From NCBI GenBank assembly GCA_963777625.1, contig CAVZRO010000003.1, forward strand, positions 399,286 to 463,285: a stretch of DNA of 64,000 nt, in the 5' to 3' direction. This DNA is from DATDIC01 sp963777625 (GTDB lineage Bacteria; Pseudomonadota; Alphaproteobacteria; Acetobacterales; Acetobacteraceae). Below are positions 34,822 to 42,978 of the stretch, one piece after another. The first letter of the stretch is position 1. Every line of letters begins with the position of its first letter. The notes beneath the pieces are model-generated. The model worked only from the letters and a program-made list of their open reading frames with translations. It made no database searches and was not told where the DNA came from. The translations under genes and the position numbers were made by a program.

Positions 34822-35922
34822 TCAGTAGGAATGGTCGGCGACCGTCTGGACAAACTCGGCCGTCTGTTCGGTCAGGCGATCGCCGGCGGCCAGGAGACTG
34901 CCACCGATCAGCAACATCGCGTCTTCGCCATAGAAATCAAGCATCTCGGGAACGCGTCCCAGGGTCATGCCGCCCGCCGGGACCGGGAGGGCGCCGCGTA
35001 ACCTCGGACCGGGTGCGCGCGCCACAGCGGCGATCGCGCCGCAGGTGGCGGCCGAGTAGCCGAACCGGCCGCCATAATTGGGGAAAATCACTGCGTCCGC
35101 GCCGATCAGCGGGAATAGCCGACCGATCAGCAGCGCGGTGGCGATGCGCGCGGCGCCGCCCATCGTCGGGTGGGCGACGAATGCTATCTCGGGGTGTTGG
35201 CGGATCAACGAGTGGGCATTGGCGAGACCGGCCAGCAGCGGGGCGATCAGGAACGTGTCCAGTCCTTCGTCGAGGGCGAGAGCAATTTGTTGGCGCATGG
35301 CCGCGAGGTCGCCGGACAGGCTGGGAACGTAGCGCGTTGAACGGCCCGTTTCCGCGGCGGCCTGGCGCATCGCGGCGGCGCAGAGCGGGACGCGCGCCGC
35401 GAATGGGGCCGCCGCCTGGTCGGCCATGCCATGATCGTCTTTGACAAAATCGATGCCGCCGAGCGCAAATCTTCTGGCGAGGTCAGCAAGCCCGTCCGGG
35501 GGCAACCCGATGGGCTTGAGCGCGGAACAGGTCAGTGCCCGATCATGGGCGTTGGCGCGGGTGCGCAGCCCGGTAATCCCGTGTCGCGGGCCGCCGAAGG
35601 CCGCCGCCATCTCCGGGGGCAGATCCAGATCATGCAGAACGACGTCCTCGTGGAGGGACGTGTTGCCGAACGCCATGTTCAAGAGTTGTCCGGCATCGTG
35701 GCCCACGGTTTCGGTGGCGAGGGCAATCCGGACCTCGAACAGGCCGTTGCCGAGGTCGGTGATCGTCTCCACCCGGCCCACGACGTCGGACAGAATCCGA
35801 GGATCGGAAATCGCTTCCAGGGGCATTTCGACGCTTTGCTCGATCGCGATTGCACCGGCGCGGGCGTCGATCGAAGCGGCGTCCGAGCGGATCCGATACG
35901 TCGCGGTGAAGCGGGCCGTCAT
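34822..35922 (-). CDS. RuBisCO-like protein (form IV)
   Basis: A 366-residue RuBisCO large-subunit homologue. The barrel contains CSALKPIGLPPDGLADLARR (first catalytic lysine), GGIDFVKDDHG (carbamylation lysine, with His where true RuBisCO has Glu after KDD), AHPTMGGAARIATALLIGRL and PNYGGRFGYSAATCG. The phosphate loop reads PAGGMTLGRVPEMLDFYGED, with Ala replacing the RuBisCO serine. These substitutions exclude CO2 fixation and mark a form IV protein that enolises or isomerises a phosphorylated sugar derivative. It sits between an acyl carrier protein (six bases upstream) and a cupin (seven bases downstream), an operon context I do not know from described pathways. Confidence 0.9.
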   Translation of the reverse strand: MTARFTATYRIRSDAASIDARAGAIAIEQSVEMPLEAISDPRILSDVVGRVETITDLGNGLFEVRIALATETVGHDAGQLLNMAFGNTSLHEDVVLHDLDLPPEMAAAFGGPRHGITGLRTRANAHDRALTCSALKPIGLPPDGLADLARRFALGGIDFVKDDHGMADQAAAPFAARVPLCAAAMRQAAAETGRSTRYVPSLSGDLAAMRQQIALALDEGLDTFLIAPLLAGLANAHSLIRQHPEIAFVAHPTMGGAARIATALLIGRLFPLIGADAVIFPNYGGRFGYSAATCGAIAAVARAPGPRLRGALPVPAGGMTLGRVPEMLDFYGEDAMLLIGGSLLAAGDRLTEQTAEFVQTVADHSY

Positions 35923-35928
35923 CCCGGG

Positions 35929-36183
35929 CTAGCGGGCTGTTGTCTTCGACATGAGGACCCGTACCAAGTCCCCGACCGAGAACAGGCTGTCCAGTTCTCG
36001 CGTAGTGAAGCGGATGGCGAAGCGCTCTTCGACCGCCATGATGATCTCGATCTGTTTGAACGAATCCCAGCCGGACACATCCCTCGCATTGAGATCGGCG
36101 CGGAGTGGGACGTCGTGCTGGAACACGTCGCGAAAGATCTCGTCGAGGGCTGCATAGATGCCAGGTTCCGTGGCCATTCGCAT
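35929..36183 (-). CDS. Acyl carrier protein
   Basis: An 84-residue stand-alone carrier protein. The phosphopantetheine serine is in SGWDSFKQIEIIMAVEERF near residue 41, with the aspartate before it as usual, and the helix after it ends IRFTTRELDSLFSVGDLVRV. The start codon shares one base with the FkbH-like gene stop (TGATG), so the two proteins are translated in step. In known systems FkbH-like proteins load a glyceryl group from 1,3-bisphosphoglycerate onto such a carrier. AcpS at 50740 could supply the phosphopantetheine arm. Confidence 0.9.
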   Translation of the reverse strand: MRMATEPGIYAALDEIFRDVFQHDVPLRADLNARDVSGWDSFKQIEIIMAVEERFAIRFTTRELDSLFSVGDLVRVLMSKTTAR

Positions 36184-38072
36184 CAGCCCTCGCTGACATG
36201 AATGAAGGTAGGTGTCGGCGTGAACGCGGCCAGGCTGAGGATTGCCCGGCTGCCTCCGTCCGGGGCGGTTTCGGTCACCGTGAAGCCAAGCCTCATATAA
36301 TGGTCCTTCACCATCGTATTCTTGCGCGTGGGGATATAGTCGCCGATGAGGGTCCCGGCGCCCAGTCGTTGCGCCTGGGCCGCGATCAGGTTGAGGGTGG
36401 TCGGCTCCACCTGTCGGCCGAGCACGCGGCAGCTCATGAGCCAGGTGTCTATGAGCAAGCTATCGTTCTGCTGCAGGCGGCCGATGATGATGGCAATCAC
36501 GCCATTGTCGCCGAACCGGTCCAGCAGCCGGAGTTGCAGGCCGAATGCGGCCGGATCGTCCATGACCCTCAGCACGTCCTGCTCGGTGTAACGCCGGGTC
36601 GTCAGGTTGAACTGGTTGGACTTGTTGATGAGCTGGACGATCCGCGCCAGGCCGATGCGGTCGAAGCGACGCCAGATGAGTCGCATTTCCAGGCCGCGCA
36701 GATAGGCTTCGAGATCGGTGGACGAGGTGCGCAGCACTTCTCGCGCGTGGTTGTCGTGGTATTGAGCCGTCCGTTCCCGATCCTCCTCAGTGACGGACAA
36801 GGCTTCGAAAAAGCCGCCGTCGGCGATTGCATCGATGAAGCTGACCGGGTCTTCGGTGACCTCGGGGACTGCGACCATGGGCAGTTCGCGGCGGATCAGG
36901 TTGCGCTCGAACGGATTGTCATCAATGAAGACGAGCGAATCGAGCCCGATATTCAGCTCTTCGGCGATCTGGCGAAGGTTCGCCGCCTTGTCGGACCAGT
37001 TGGCGATAAAGCAGGCGATATCGGATCGCCGAAGCAGCATGTCGGGATGGGAATCGAACGGCTCCAGGGCATTGGCCGCGTCGTTCTTGGAGCAGACGGC
37101 AAGGATGACGCCGCGACGGGATAGCTCCCGGCAATAGTCCTGAAATGCAACGTATGCTTCGCCGGACGCGCTGCCCTGGCCGAGGACGATGCCGTCGAGC
37201 CCATCGTCACCGACGACCCCTCCCCACAGCGTGTTATCGAGATCGAGCACCAGGCACTTGGCGGAGCGCCCCTGGAGGGCGCCGAGCAGCCGCGCCACCA
37301 ACTCGCCGTACATCGGCGCCGCGGCGGGTGCGATCTCCTGTTTGGCGTGGTGCCAGTAGGTGGGATTATGCCAGGCAGCCAGGCCGTCGCGGAGCGCGCG
37401 GTCGTCGATCGCCAAAAGATGGATCCCCGCCTCGTCGGCCAGCGGTCGCAGCGCCGCATTCAGCCGGGCGACGAACGCAGCCTTCGATCCAGGCAGCCGA
37501 TGTTCATTGCCGCCGAGCAGAGGAGGGCAAACCGGCAGGGTCGTTTGATGGATGACTGGACAATTGAAAGCGTCCCGAGCAAGCCGCCAGACATGTCGGA
37601 TGCGGTCGGTTGCCTCTATCCATGCAGCGTCTGAATCCCGGGCGTCCAGGCTGGCCGTGCAGGCGGCGCTTAGATGGTAAGCGTCGAGCGCCAGCAGTAT
37701 GGCGGTGGGCTGAAAATCATGCAGAGGGGAGCGGGGATCCGAAAGTTCCTGCAAGTACTGGCCGAACTCGTTCTCATAGGTCTCGATCCAGAGACCGCGT
37801 CGCATTCCTGCGACGCGGATGGCGGGCGCGAGGTGCGCCATGGTCGCCGAGCCGAGCAGGGCCAAGCGCACTGGTCGTGTTGCCACGCCGGGTGGCATGC
37901 CGCGCATTGCCCGCCGCACCGCCTGGTCGAGGGCGTTCGTGAAGGTGAACGACAAATCGAAGCGAGCGAGTGCTTCGGCCATGGTCCAGGCCTGCGCGGG
38001 GTCGTCTGGCAGCGCCCGCAGCCGGTTTCGCCATTCCTGAGGAGGGGGGGGCAACCAATGAAGGGCCGTCAT
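36183..38072 (-). CDS. FkbH-like HAD-IIIC family protein
   Basis: A product of about 629 residues. The N-terminal third is a divergent SGNH-like domain (LALLGSATMAHLAPAIRVAG and VIHQTTLPVCPPLLGGNEHR). The centre is the HAD domain with CLVLDLDNTLWGGVVGDDGL near residue 275, AVCSKNDAANALEPF and VFIDDNPFERNLIRRELP. The C-terminus is GNAT-like (NKSNQFNLTTRRYTEQDV, DTWLMSCRVLGRQVEPTTLN). FkbH proteins dephosphorylate 1,3-bisphosphoglycerate while loading glycerate onto a carrier protein; longer relatives also assist surface-glycan and polyketide pathways. ATG 38072 is chosen, with ATG 38135 an alternative; neither has a strong binding site. It heads the operon with ACP, the RuBisCO-like protein and a cupin. 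Confidence 0.88.
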   Translation of the reverse strand: MTALHWLPPPPQEWRNRLRALPDDPAQAWTMAEALARFDLSFTFTNALDQAVRRAMRGMPPGVATRPVRLALLGSATMAHLAPAIRVAGMRRGLWIETYENEFGQYLQELSDPRSPLHDFQPTAILLALDAYHLSAACTASLDARDSDAAWIEATDRIRHVWRLARDAFNCPVIHQTTLPVCPPLLGGNEHRLPGSKAAFVARLNAALRPLADEAGIHLLAIDDRALRDGLAAWHNPTYWHHAKQEIAPAAAPMYGELVARLLGALQGRSAKCLVLDLDNTLWGGVVGDDGLDGIVLGQGSASGEAYVAFQDYCRELSRRGVILAVCSKNDAANALEPFDSHPDMLLRRSDIACFIANWSDKAANLRQIAEELNIGLDSLVFIDDNPFERNLIRRELPMVAVPEVTEDPVSFIDAIADGGFFEALSVTEEDRERTAQYHDNHAREVLRTSSTDLEAYLRGLEMRLIWRRFDRIGLARIVQLINKSNQFNLTTRRYTEQDVLRVMDDPAAFGLQLRLLDRFGDNGVIAIIIGRLQQNDSLLIDTWLMSCRVLGRQVEPTTLNLIAAQAQRLGAGTLIGDYIPTRKNTMVKDHYMRLGFTVTETAPDGGSRAILSLAAFTPTPTFIHVSEG

Positions 38073-38311
38073 GCAAACCAAATCCGGATGTCGTTTACCG
38101 TGAGGTCGTGACCATTCTTCACCGAATAGTGACATGCATGCTAGTCAACTCGCACGAATGGGGTTTCCAGAAAAGCGACAACTTTCTTCCGGCCAGAGGC
38201 GCTGAGAATGTATTGCATGGGACTCTTTTGGAGAGACGAACGCCCGACAGGCCGTATCCTGGGCGACAGAGTGGTTGAAGATTGGCGCCGGGTCAGAGGG
38301 AAGGCTGTTGA

Positions 38312-39463
38312 GTGAAATCCGAACCGGTCATCGAAATCGAGTTCGGAGAGGGTGGGAATGACGCACTCCACCTGGGTGCGGGATGGTCGGGAGACGAGCC
38401 GGGCTACCGATGGACTATCGGCGGCAGGAGTGAGGTCTGGCTGAATCATCCTGGTTCGGTATCGGACTTGATCCTGGAACTGGATGTTTCCCCCTTTGTG
38501 GTGGCGCCCAGCCTGCCGGCGCAGCGATTGCAGGTGCGGCTTCGGGATACGCTGATTGCAGACACGGCCCTGACCGGGCCTTGCAAGCTGGGATTCCGGG
38601 TACCGGCGAGTGCCCTGGCAGCCTCCGCCCCGCTGCGATTCGTCTTCGACCACCCGGATGCGAGACGTCCGGCCGATTTCGGGAACGAAGGAGACGTTCG
38701 TCAGCTCGCGGTGTGTTTCCGGCGTCTGCTGCTCTCGCCGATCCGGGGCCATACGGATGCGTCAAGTGCTGAACCCATACTCGGCCTGAGCGCCGCCGAT
38801 ATCGGTGCGCTGACCGGTTCTCCGGCGGTTCAGTTCATGCAACGCTTCGAGAGCCTGGGGGATAATTGCGAGTTCGGTCTTGTACAGCGCCGATGCGGGG
38901 CGGAGCCGCTCGGCCTGCTGCGATTCGCCAACCTTGAATTGCGGCAGTTGCTGCACGGGCTTGAACTGGGGTTTGAGGGGCTCGGTGAGCACGGAGGGCT
39001 GGAATTCTGGCTGTCGGACGGCGCCAGACCCGAATATGTCATTCGTGACCGGCGTTACGCCTTGGTTTTTCACACTTTTCTGTATCAAGGTGAGGTCAAC
39101 GAAGATGAGCTGCTGGAAAAGCAGTCGCGCCGGCTCGGTTTCCTGGTTCGGAAGCTGCTCGAGGATCTGGAGAACGGGGAAAAGATACTTGTCTGCAAGC
39201 GGAACATCCCGCTGACGGAATCCGAAATCCTGGCTCTTCACGCCGCGTTGAACCGCTTTGGAAGGAATACTCTGCTGTGGGTAGTAGCCGCTGACGATGA
39301 TCACCGGGCGGGCGGCGTGGACCAAATTCTACCAGGGCTGCTCCGGGGCTATGTCGCCCGGTTCGCTCCTTACGAGAACGCTCATGATCTTTCGCTGGAG
39401 CCCTGGCTGAGTGTTTGCGTCAATGCCGTCAAACTTATTGCCGGCGAGGCTCTGGTCACATGA
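38312..39463 (+). CDS. Conserved hypothetical protein (SLGDNCEFG motif)
   Basis: A 383-residue protein transcribed away from the FkbH operon. The first half is beta-rich with no recognised motif. The second half begins with FESLGDNCEFGLVQRRCGAE and PLGLLRFANLELRQLL near residue 185, a pattern shared by uncharacterised alphaproteobacterial proteins often found near glycan-assembly genes, followed by YALVFHTFLYQGEVNEDEL and KILVCKRNIPLTESEI, which may contact a nucleotide or sugar. No signal peptide or membrane segment is seen. GTG 38312 is the start used; the motif-bearing part does not depend on it. The nearness to FkbH suggests a shared carbohydrate-related task. Confidence 0.7.
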   Translation: MKSEPVIEIEFGEGGNDALHLGAGWSGDEPGYRWTIGGRSEVWLNHPGSVSDLILELDVSPFVVAPSLPAQRLQVRLRDTLIADTALTGPCKLGFRVPASALAASAPLRFVFDHPDARRPADFGNEGDVRQLAVCFRRLLLSPIRGHTDASSAEPILGLSAADIGALTGSPAVQFMQRFESLGDNCEFGLVQRRCGAEPLGLLRFANLELRQLLHGLELGFEGLGEHGGLEFWLSDGARPEYVIRDRRYALVFHTFLYQGEVNEDELLEKQSRRLGFLVRKLLEDLENGEKILVCKRNIPLTESEILALHAALNRFGRNTLLWVVAADDDHRAGGVDQILPGLLRGYVARFAPYENAHDLSLEPWLSVCVNAVKLIAGEALVT

Positions 39464-39608
39464 CGCTTGGCTGTTGCGCGATGGCCGCGGGCCTATACCG
39501 GCGCACGGTGAGGCGGCAGCAGAACGACGTGATGATGCGCAAGTCGAGTTCGGGGGGCCGGCAAGTCACTATTGCGCTGCGGTGAATCCGCATCGACGCC
39601 GGTTCCCA

Positions 39609-39824
39609 TCAATAGCCGTAATAGCGTCCGCCCCCCGTGGTAGGAACGACATTGGGGTTAAAAGTGGCATTGCCTTGTGGAGCACCAGGATCGCGAATGA
39701 CATTGTCGCCTTGAGCTTCGGGTGGCGTGCCAGGAAGCGCGCCGGTTATGCCCAGTGACTGGGGCGAACTGCCGCAAGCCGTCAATCCGCCAAGGACCAG
39801 CAAGCAGCAGAAGAGGCGTCGCAT
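39609..39824 (-). CDS. Small outer-membrane lipoprotein
   Basis: A 71-residue precursor with a lipoprotein signal peptide: a basic start (MRR), a hydrophobic core (LFCCLLVLGGL) and the lipobox LTAC with the lipidated cysteine at residue 17. The mature chain is short, rich in proline, glycine and asparagine, and ends GGGRYYGY. This type is common near cell-wall genes in Acetobacteraceae. Its function is unknown. It lies in a minus-strand set of small envelope proteins just upstream of, and divergent from, mreB. Confidence 0.75.
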   Translation of the reverse strand: MRRLFCCLLVLGGLTACGSSPQSLGITGALPGTPPEAQGDNVIRDPGAPQGNATFNPNVVPTTGGGRYYGY

Positions 39825-39909
39825 GAAAAACTCCAGCGCCCGGTTGGGTCGAGCGCTGGAGTACCTTGTCTGCTCTGCCGACGCCAGATCGGTCGGCCGA
39901 GATCAGGCG

Positions 39910-40095
39910 CGTGGGGGTGGTGGCGGCTCTCTCAAGAGCACCGGCCGAACCGCCGACGGCCGCTCCCGCCAGGGGTTTCCTGGCCGGCCCCGCCGCGTGC
40001 CCCGATAGGCCGCCTGACAGGACACGGTTCGCTGCGCGATAGCCGCACCCCGACACGCTGAAGGTGGTGCCGGCCAGCATCACACCGACCGGCAT
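39910..40095 (-). pseudogene. Degenerate glycine-zipper lipoprotein copy
   Basis: About 62 codons read FSVSGCGYRAANRVLSGGL then KPLAGAAVGGSAGALERAAT. They align with the intact gene next door (AGCGYSPGTRAVTGGALGAG, GGRPLTGALIGGGVGAVGGA), including the lipobox cysteine and glycine spacing. The signal peptide and glycine zipper are partly lost and the frame runs on into the next gene, so it looks like a decaying tandem duplicate. Confidence 0.45.
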
Positions 40096-40123
40096 GCCTC
40101 CTTGTCCGCAGGTTTAATCCGCA

Positions 40124-40339
40124 TCATGGGGCGGTCAGAGCACCACCCACCGCGCCGACACCACCGCCGATCAGTGCGCCAGTGAGCGGCCTGCCTCCGG
40201 TTATGGCGGCGATACCGGCCCCAGCCCCGGCGCCGAGCGCGCCGCCCGTTACCGCACGCGTTCCGGGGGAATAGCCGCAACCGGCTAGTGCCAGCATCAG
40301 GCTGCCGGCCAAAATGCTCAGGGTCATCTTCCGCATCAT
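40124..40339 (-). CDS. Glycine-zipper lipoprotein
   Basis: A 71-residue precursor with a lipobox (LALAG then cysteine near residue 22), followed by a mature part almost entirely of glycine, alanine and small residues (GGALGAGAGAGIAAITGG and GALIGGGVGAVGGAL). Such glycine-zipper lipoproteins insert as tight helical pairs in the outer membrane. ATG 40339 has GGAG nine bases upstream. It is divergent from mreB, with about 160 bases of shared upstream sequence. Confidence 0.75.
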   Translation of the reverse strand: MMRKMTLSILAGSLMLALAGCGYSPGTRAVTGGALGAGAGAGIAAITGGRPLTGALIGGGVGAVGGALTAP

Positions 40340-40500
40340 GAGGTATATCTCCGCTTGCCGTCGTGCAACGAACAATAGCCGGAAGGAGTTCCGATGGCAT
40401 AAATCGGGCGAAGGCGTGGCCGGGAGACACCCTCTTGTGAACGGCACCCGGCAACGCTAATCCCTCCGCCTTCCGCCCTTCCGGCGCAAGGATTCTCCCT

Positions 40501-41544
40501 ATGTTCTCGCGGCTGCTTGGCTTCATGTCCGCGGACATGGCCATCGATCTCGGTACGGCCAACACGCTGGTTTATGTGAAGGGTCGGGGGATTGTTCTGA
40601 ACGAACCGAGCGTGGTTGCGATCGCCGACGTACGGGGCAAGAAACACGTGCTGGCTGTCGGTGAGGAGGCCAAGCAGATGCTTGGCCGGACGCCTGGCAA
40701 CATATCGGCGATCCGCCCGCTGCGGGACGGGGTGATCGCTGATTTCGAAGTTGCGGAGGAGATGATCAAACATTTCATCCGCCGGGTGCACAACCGGCGA
40801 GCCTTTGCATCGCCGATGATCATCGTTTGCGTGCCATCGGGCTCCACGGCCGTGGAGCGGCGGGCGATCCAGGAGAGTGCCGAGAGCGCCGGGGCCCGGC
40901 GAGTTTTGCTGATCGAGGAGCCGATGGCGGCGGCGATTGGTGCCGGTCTGCCGGTGACCGAGCCGTCCGGCAGCATGATCGTGGATGTTGGCGGCGGGAC
41001 CACCGAGGTGGCGGTGATCTCGCTGGGCGGCATCGTGTATTCGCGCAGTGTGCGGGTCGGCGGCGACAAGATGGACGAGGCGATCATCAGCTACATCCGG
41101 CGCAACCACAATCTGTTGATCGGTGAATCGACGGCCGAACGGATCAAGATAGACATCGGTGCTGCCTGCGCGCCGGAGGATGGTGATGACGGGCCCTGGC
41201 GGGAGGTGAAAGGGCGCGACCTGATGAACGGTGTCCCGCGGGAGATCGTGGTGGGCCAAAGGCAAATTTCGGAGAGTTTGACGGAGCCGGTCGCTGCCAT
41301 CGTGGAGGCGGTCAAGGTCGCGCTGGAGAACACGCCGCCGGAACTGGCGGCCGATATCGTGGACAAAGGGATTGTGCTGACGGGGGGTGGCAGCCTGCTG
41401 TATCGTCTGGATCAGATGCTGCGGGATGCCACGGGGCTGCCGGTCGCCGTCGCCGAGGATGCGCTGCAATGCGTGGCGCTCGGCACTGGTCGTGCGCTGG
41501 AGGAGATGAAACGCTTACGCAATGTGCTGACGACGATGTATTGA
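40501..41544 (+). CDS. mreB: Rod-shape-determining actin homologue MreB
   Basis: A 347-residue bacterial actin. Nucleotide-binding motifs are MAIDLGTANTLVYVKGRG near the start, SAGARRVLLIEEPMAAAIGA, IVDVGGGTTEVAVISLGGIV near residue 160 and IVLTGGGSLLYRLDQML near residue 290. An amphipathic N-terminal stretch (MFSRLLGFM) can dock to the membrane. MreB filaments steer peptidoglycan synthesis along the side wall. It is the first gene of mreB-mreC-mreD-mrdA-rodA, with only short gaps to the next genes. Confidence 0.97.
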   Translation: MFSRLLGFMSADMAIDLGTANTLVYVKGRGIVLNEPSVVAIADVRGKKHVLAVGEEAKQMLGRTPGNISAIRPLRDGVIADFEVAEEMIKHFIRRVHNRRAFASPMIIVCVPSGSTAVERRAIQESAESAGARRVLLIEEPMAAAIGAGLPVTEPSGSMIVDVGGGTTEVAVISLGGIVYSRSVRVGGDKMDEAIISYIRRNHNLLIGESTAERIKIDIGAACAPEDGDDGPWREVKGRDLMNGVPREIVVGQRQISESLTEPVAAIVEAVKVALENTPPELAADIVDKGIVLTGGGSLLYRLDQMLRDATGLPVAVAEDALQCVALGTGRALEEMKRLRNVLTTMY

Positions 41545-41572
41545 GTGAACCGGCCAGAGGGAAATTGTCAGG

Positions 41573-42424
41573 GTGATCCGGTTTTCCGTCCAGGCCCGGC
41601 AGGCGCTCGCGAAACTGACGCTGCCGGTGCTGTTTGTGGCGTCCTTCGGGGTGATCCTGCTCGGCAAGGTCGATACGATGGTGGCCGACCGGGCCCGCAT
41701 CTCGCTGGGCGACGTGTTGGCACCGATCTATGCCGCACTCGCGGTGCCGGCGGAGCAGATTCAGGGAATTGTCGGGGATGCGACGAACCTGTGGCGCTTC
41801 CAGGCTGAAAACGCGCGTCTGCGGGCGGAGAACGACACGTTACGAAAATGGCAGTCGGTGGCGTTGGCGCTTGATGCGGAGAACCAGCGGCTCAAGGCCG
41901 AGCTCAACTGGCTCCCGGCCGAGGCTCCGGCGTATGTAACCGCTCGGGTGGTGGCGGATGATGGCGGTGTCTATGCCCGGGCGGTGCTGCTGTCCGTCGG
42001 TCCCAATCATTTCATCCGGAAGGGTCAGATCGCGCTGGACGAACGTGGCCTGGTGGGGCGTGTGACCGATGTCGGCGCACGGTCGGCGCGTGTGCTGCTG
42101 ATCACCGACATGAACAGCCGGATCCCGGTGGTACTGGAAGGCAGCCGGGCGCAGGCGATCATGGTAGGGACCAACGGGCCGATACCTAGATTGATGTACT
42201 GGTCGGAAGGTGCGCCGAAGGAAGGCGAACGGGTGGTCACCAGTGGAGAAGCGAACGCGCTGCCACCTGATCTGCCCGTCGGCACGGTACATTATTCCGC
42301 CAGTCATGTTCCCGAGGTCATCCCGGCGGCGCTGCTGGATCAATTGGAAGTCGTGCGTATCTTCGAGTATGGCCTGGGGATGGTGCCGCCGGAGGCGGGA
42401 CGGCCGCCGTTCCACTCCGGCTGA
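41573..42424 (+). CDS. mreC: Rod-shape-determining protein MreC
   Basis: A 283-residue bitopic membrane protein with an N-terminal basic segment and one membrane helix (LPVLFVASFGVILLGKVDTM). A periplasmic coiled coil rich in E, A, L and R (RFQAENARLRAENDTLRK) is followed by beta-barrel domains (VGRVTDVGARSARVLLITDM). MreC links MreB filaments to PBP2 and RodA. The start is GTG 41573 behind AGAGGG. It ends eight bases before mreD. Confidence 0.95.
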   Translation: MIRFSVQARQALAKLTLPVLFVASFGVILLGKVDTMVADRARISLGDVLAPIYAALAVPAEQIQGIVGDATNLWRFQAENARLRAENDTLRKWQSVALALDAENQRLKAELNWLPAEAPAYVTARVVADDGGVYARAVLLSVGPNHFIRKGQIALDERGLVGRVTDVGARSARVLLITDMNSRIPVVLEGSRAQAIMVGTNGPIPRLMYWSEGAPKEGERVVTSGEANALPPDLPVGTVHYSASHVPEVIPAALLDQLEVVRIFEYGLGMVPPEAGRPPFHSG

Positions 42425-42432
42425 ACGCGATC

Positions 42433-42978
42433 GTGGCACAGGCCGACCGGTCACCGGGGATTTGCCCGCGGCCGACTTTACGGCGGCGGCTGGATATACT
42501 GGCGCGGCAAGCTTTCCCTGTCGCGTCCACTCTGTCGTTGATGCTGCTGAGCGATTCCCCGCTGGGTGGACCGGTGCTGCTGTCGGCGGTGACCATCATC
42601 GCGGTATTTTTCTGGTCGGTGTATCGCCCCGGCGCCATGCCCCCCCCAGCGGTGTTCCTGCTGGGCTTGCTGTTCGATCTTCTGGGCTGGTTGCCGGTGG
42701 GTGACGGCGTGCTGACGCTGCTGCTGGTTCATGGATTCTGCGTGCGCTGGGGCCGTTTCCTGGTGCGCCAGGGCTTCGTGCTCGTGTGGGTGGTTTTTGC
42801 CGGGTTTGCCGGCGCCGCGGCCGGCTTGATCTGGGCGATTGCCGGACTGATCCAGTTTCGGTTGCTGCCGGTGGGTCCGGCCGTGGTCGAGGCGGTGCTT
42901 ACGATCGTCTTGTATCCGGCGTTGGCGATCCCGCTGACGGCGGCGCATCGAACGATTGCCGACCCGGAGCGGGCCTGA
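42433..42978 (+). CDS. mreD: Rod-shape-determining protein MreD
   Basis: A 181-residue integral membrane protein with five or six hydrophobic segments (PLGGPVLLSAVTIIAVFFW, AVFLLGLLFDLLGWLPVGDG, VLTLLLVHGFCVRWGRFLV, AVLTIVLYPALAIPLTA). Sequence in this family is poorly conserved; position between mreC and mrdA and the membrane layout identify it. The GTG start at 42433 lacks a strong binding site, and the stop directly abuts the mrdA ATG. Confidence 0.88.
   Translation: MAQADRSPGICPRPTLRRRLDILARQAFPVASTLSLMLLSDSPLGGPVLLSAVTIIAVFFWSVYRPGAMPPPAVFLLGLLFDLLGWLPVGDGVLTLLLVHGFCVRWGRFLVRQGFVLVWVVFAGFAGAAAGLIWAIAGLIQFRLLPVGPAVVEAVLTIVLYPALAIPLTAAHRTIADPERA

Noticed and set aside
34356..35922. Simple assignment of the RuBisCO-like protein and cupin to the methylthioadenosine shunt
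   Set aside because: The co-transcribed FkbH-like and carrier-protein genes are not part of that shunt and no mtnP or mtnA gene is nearby, so I keep it only as one possibility.
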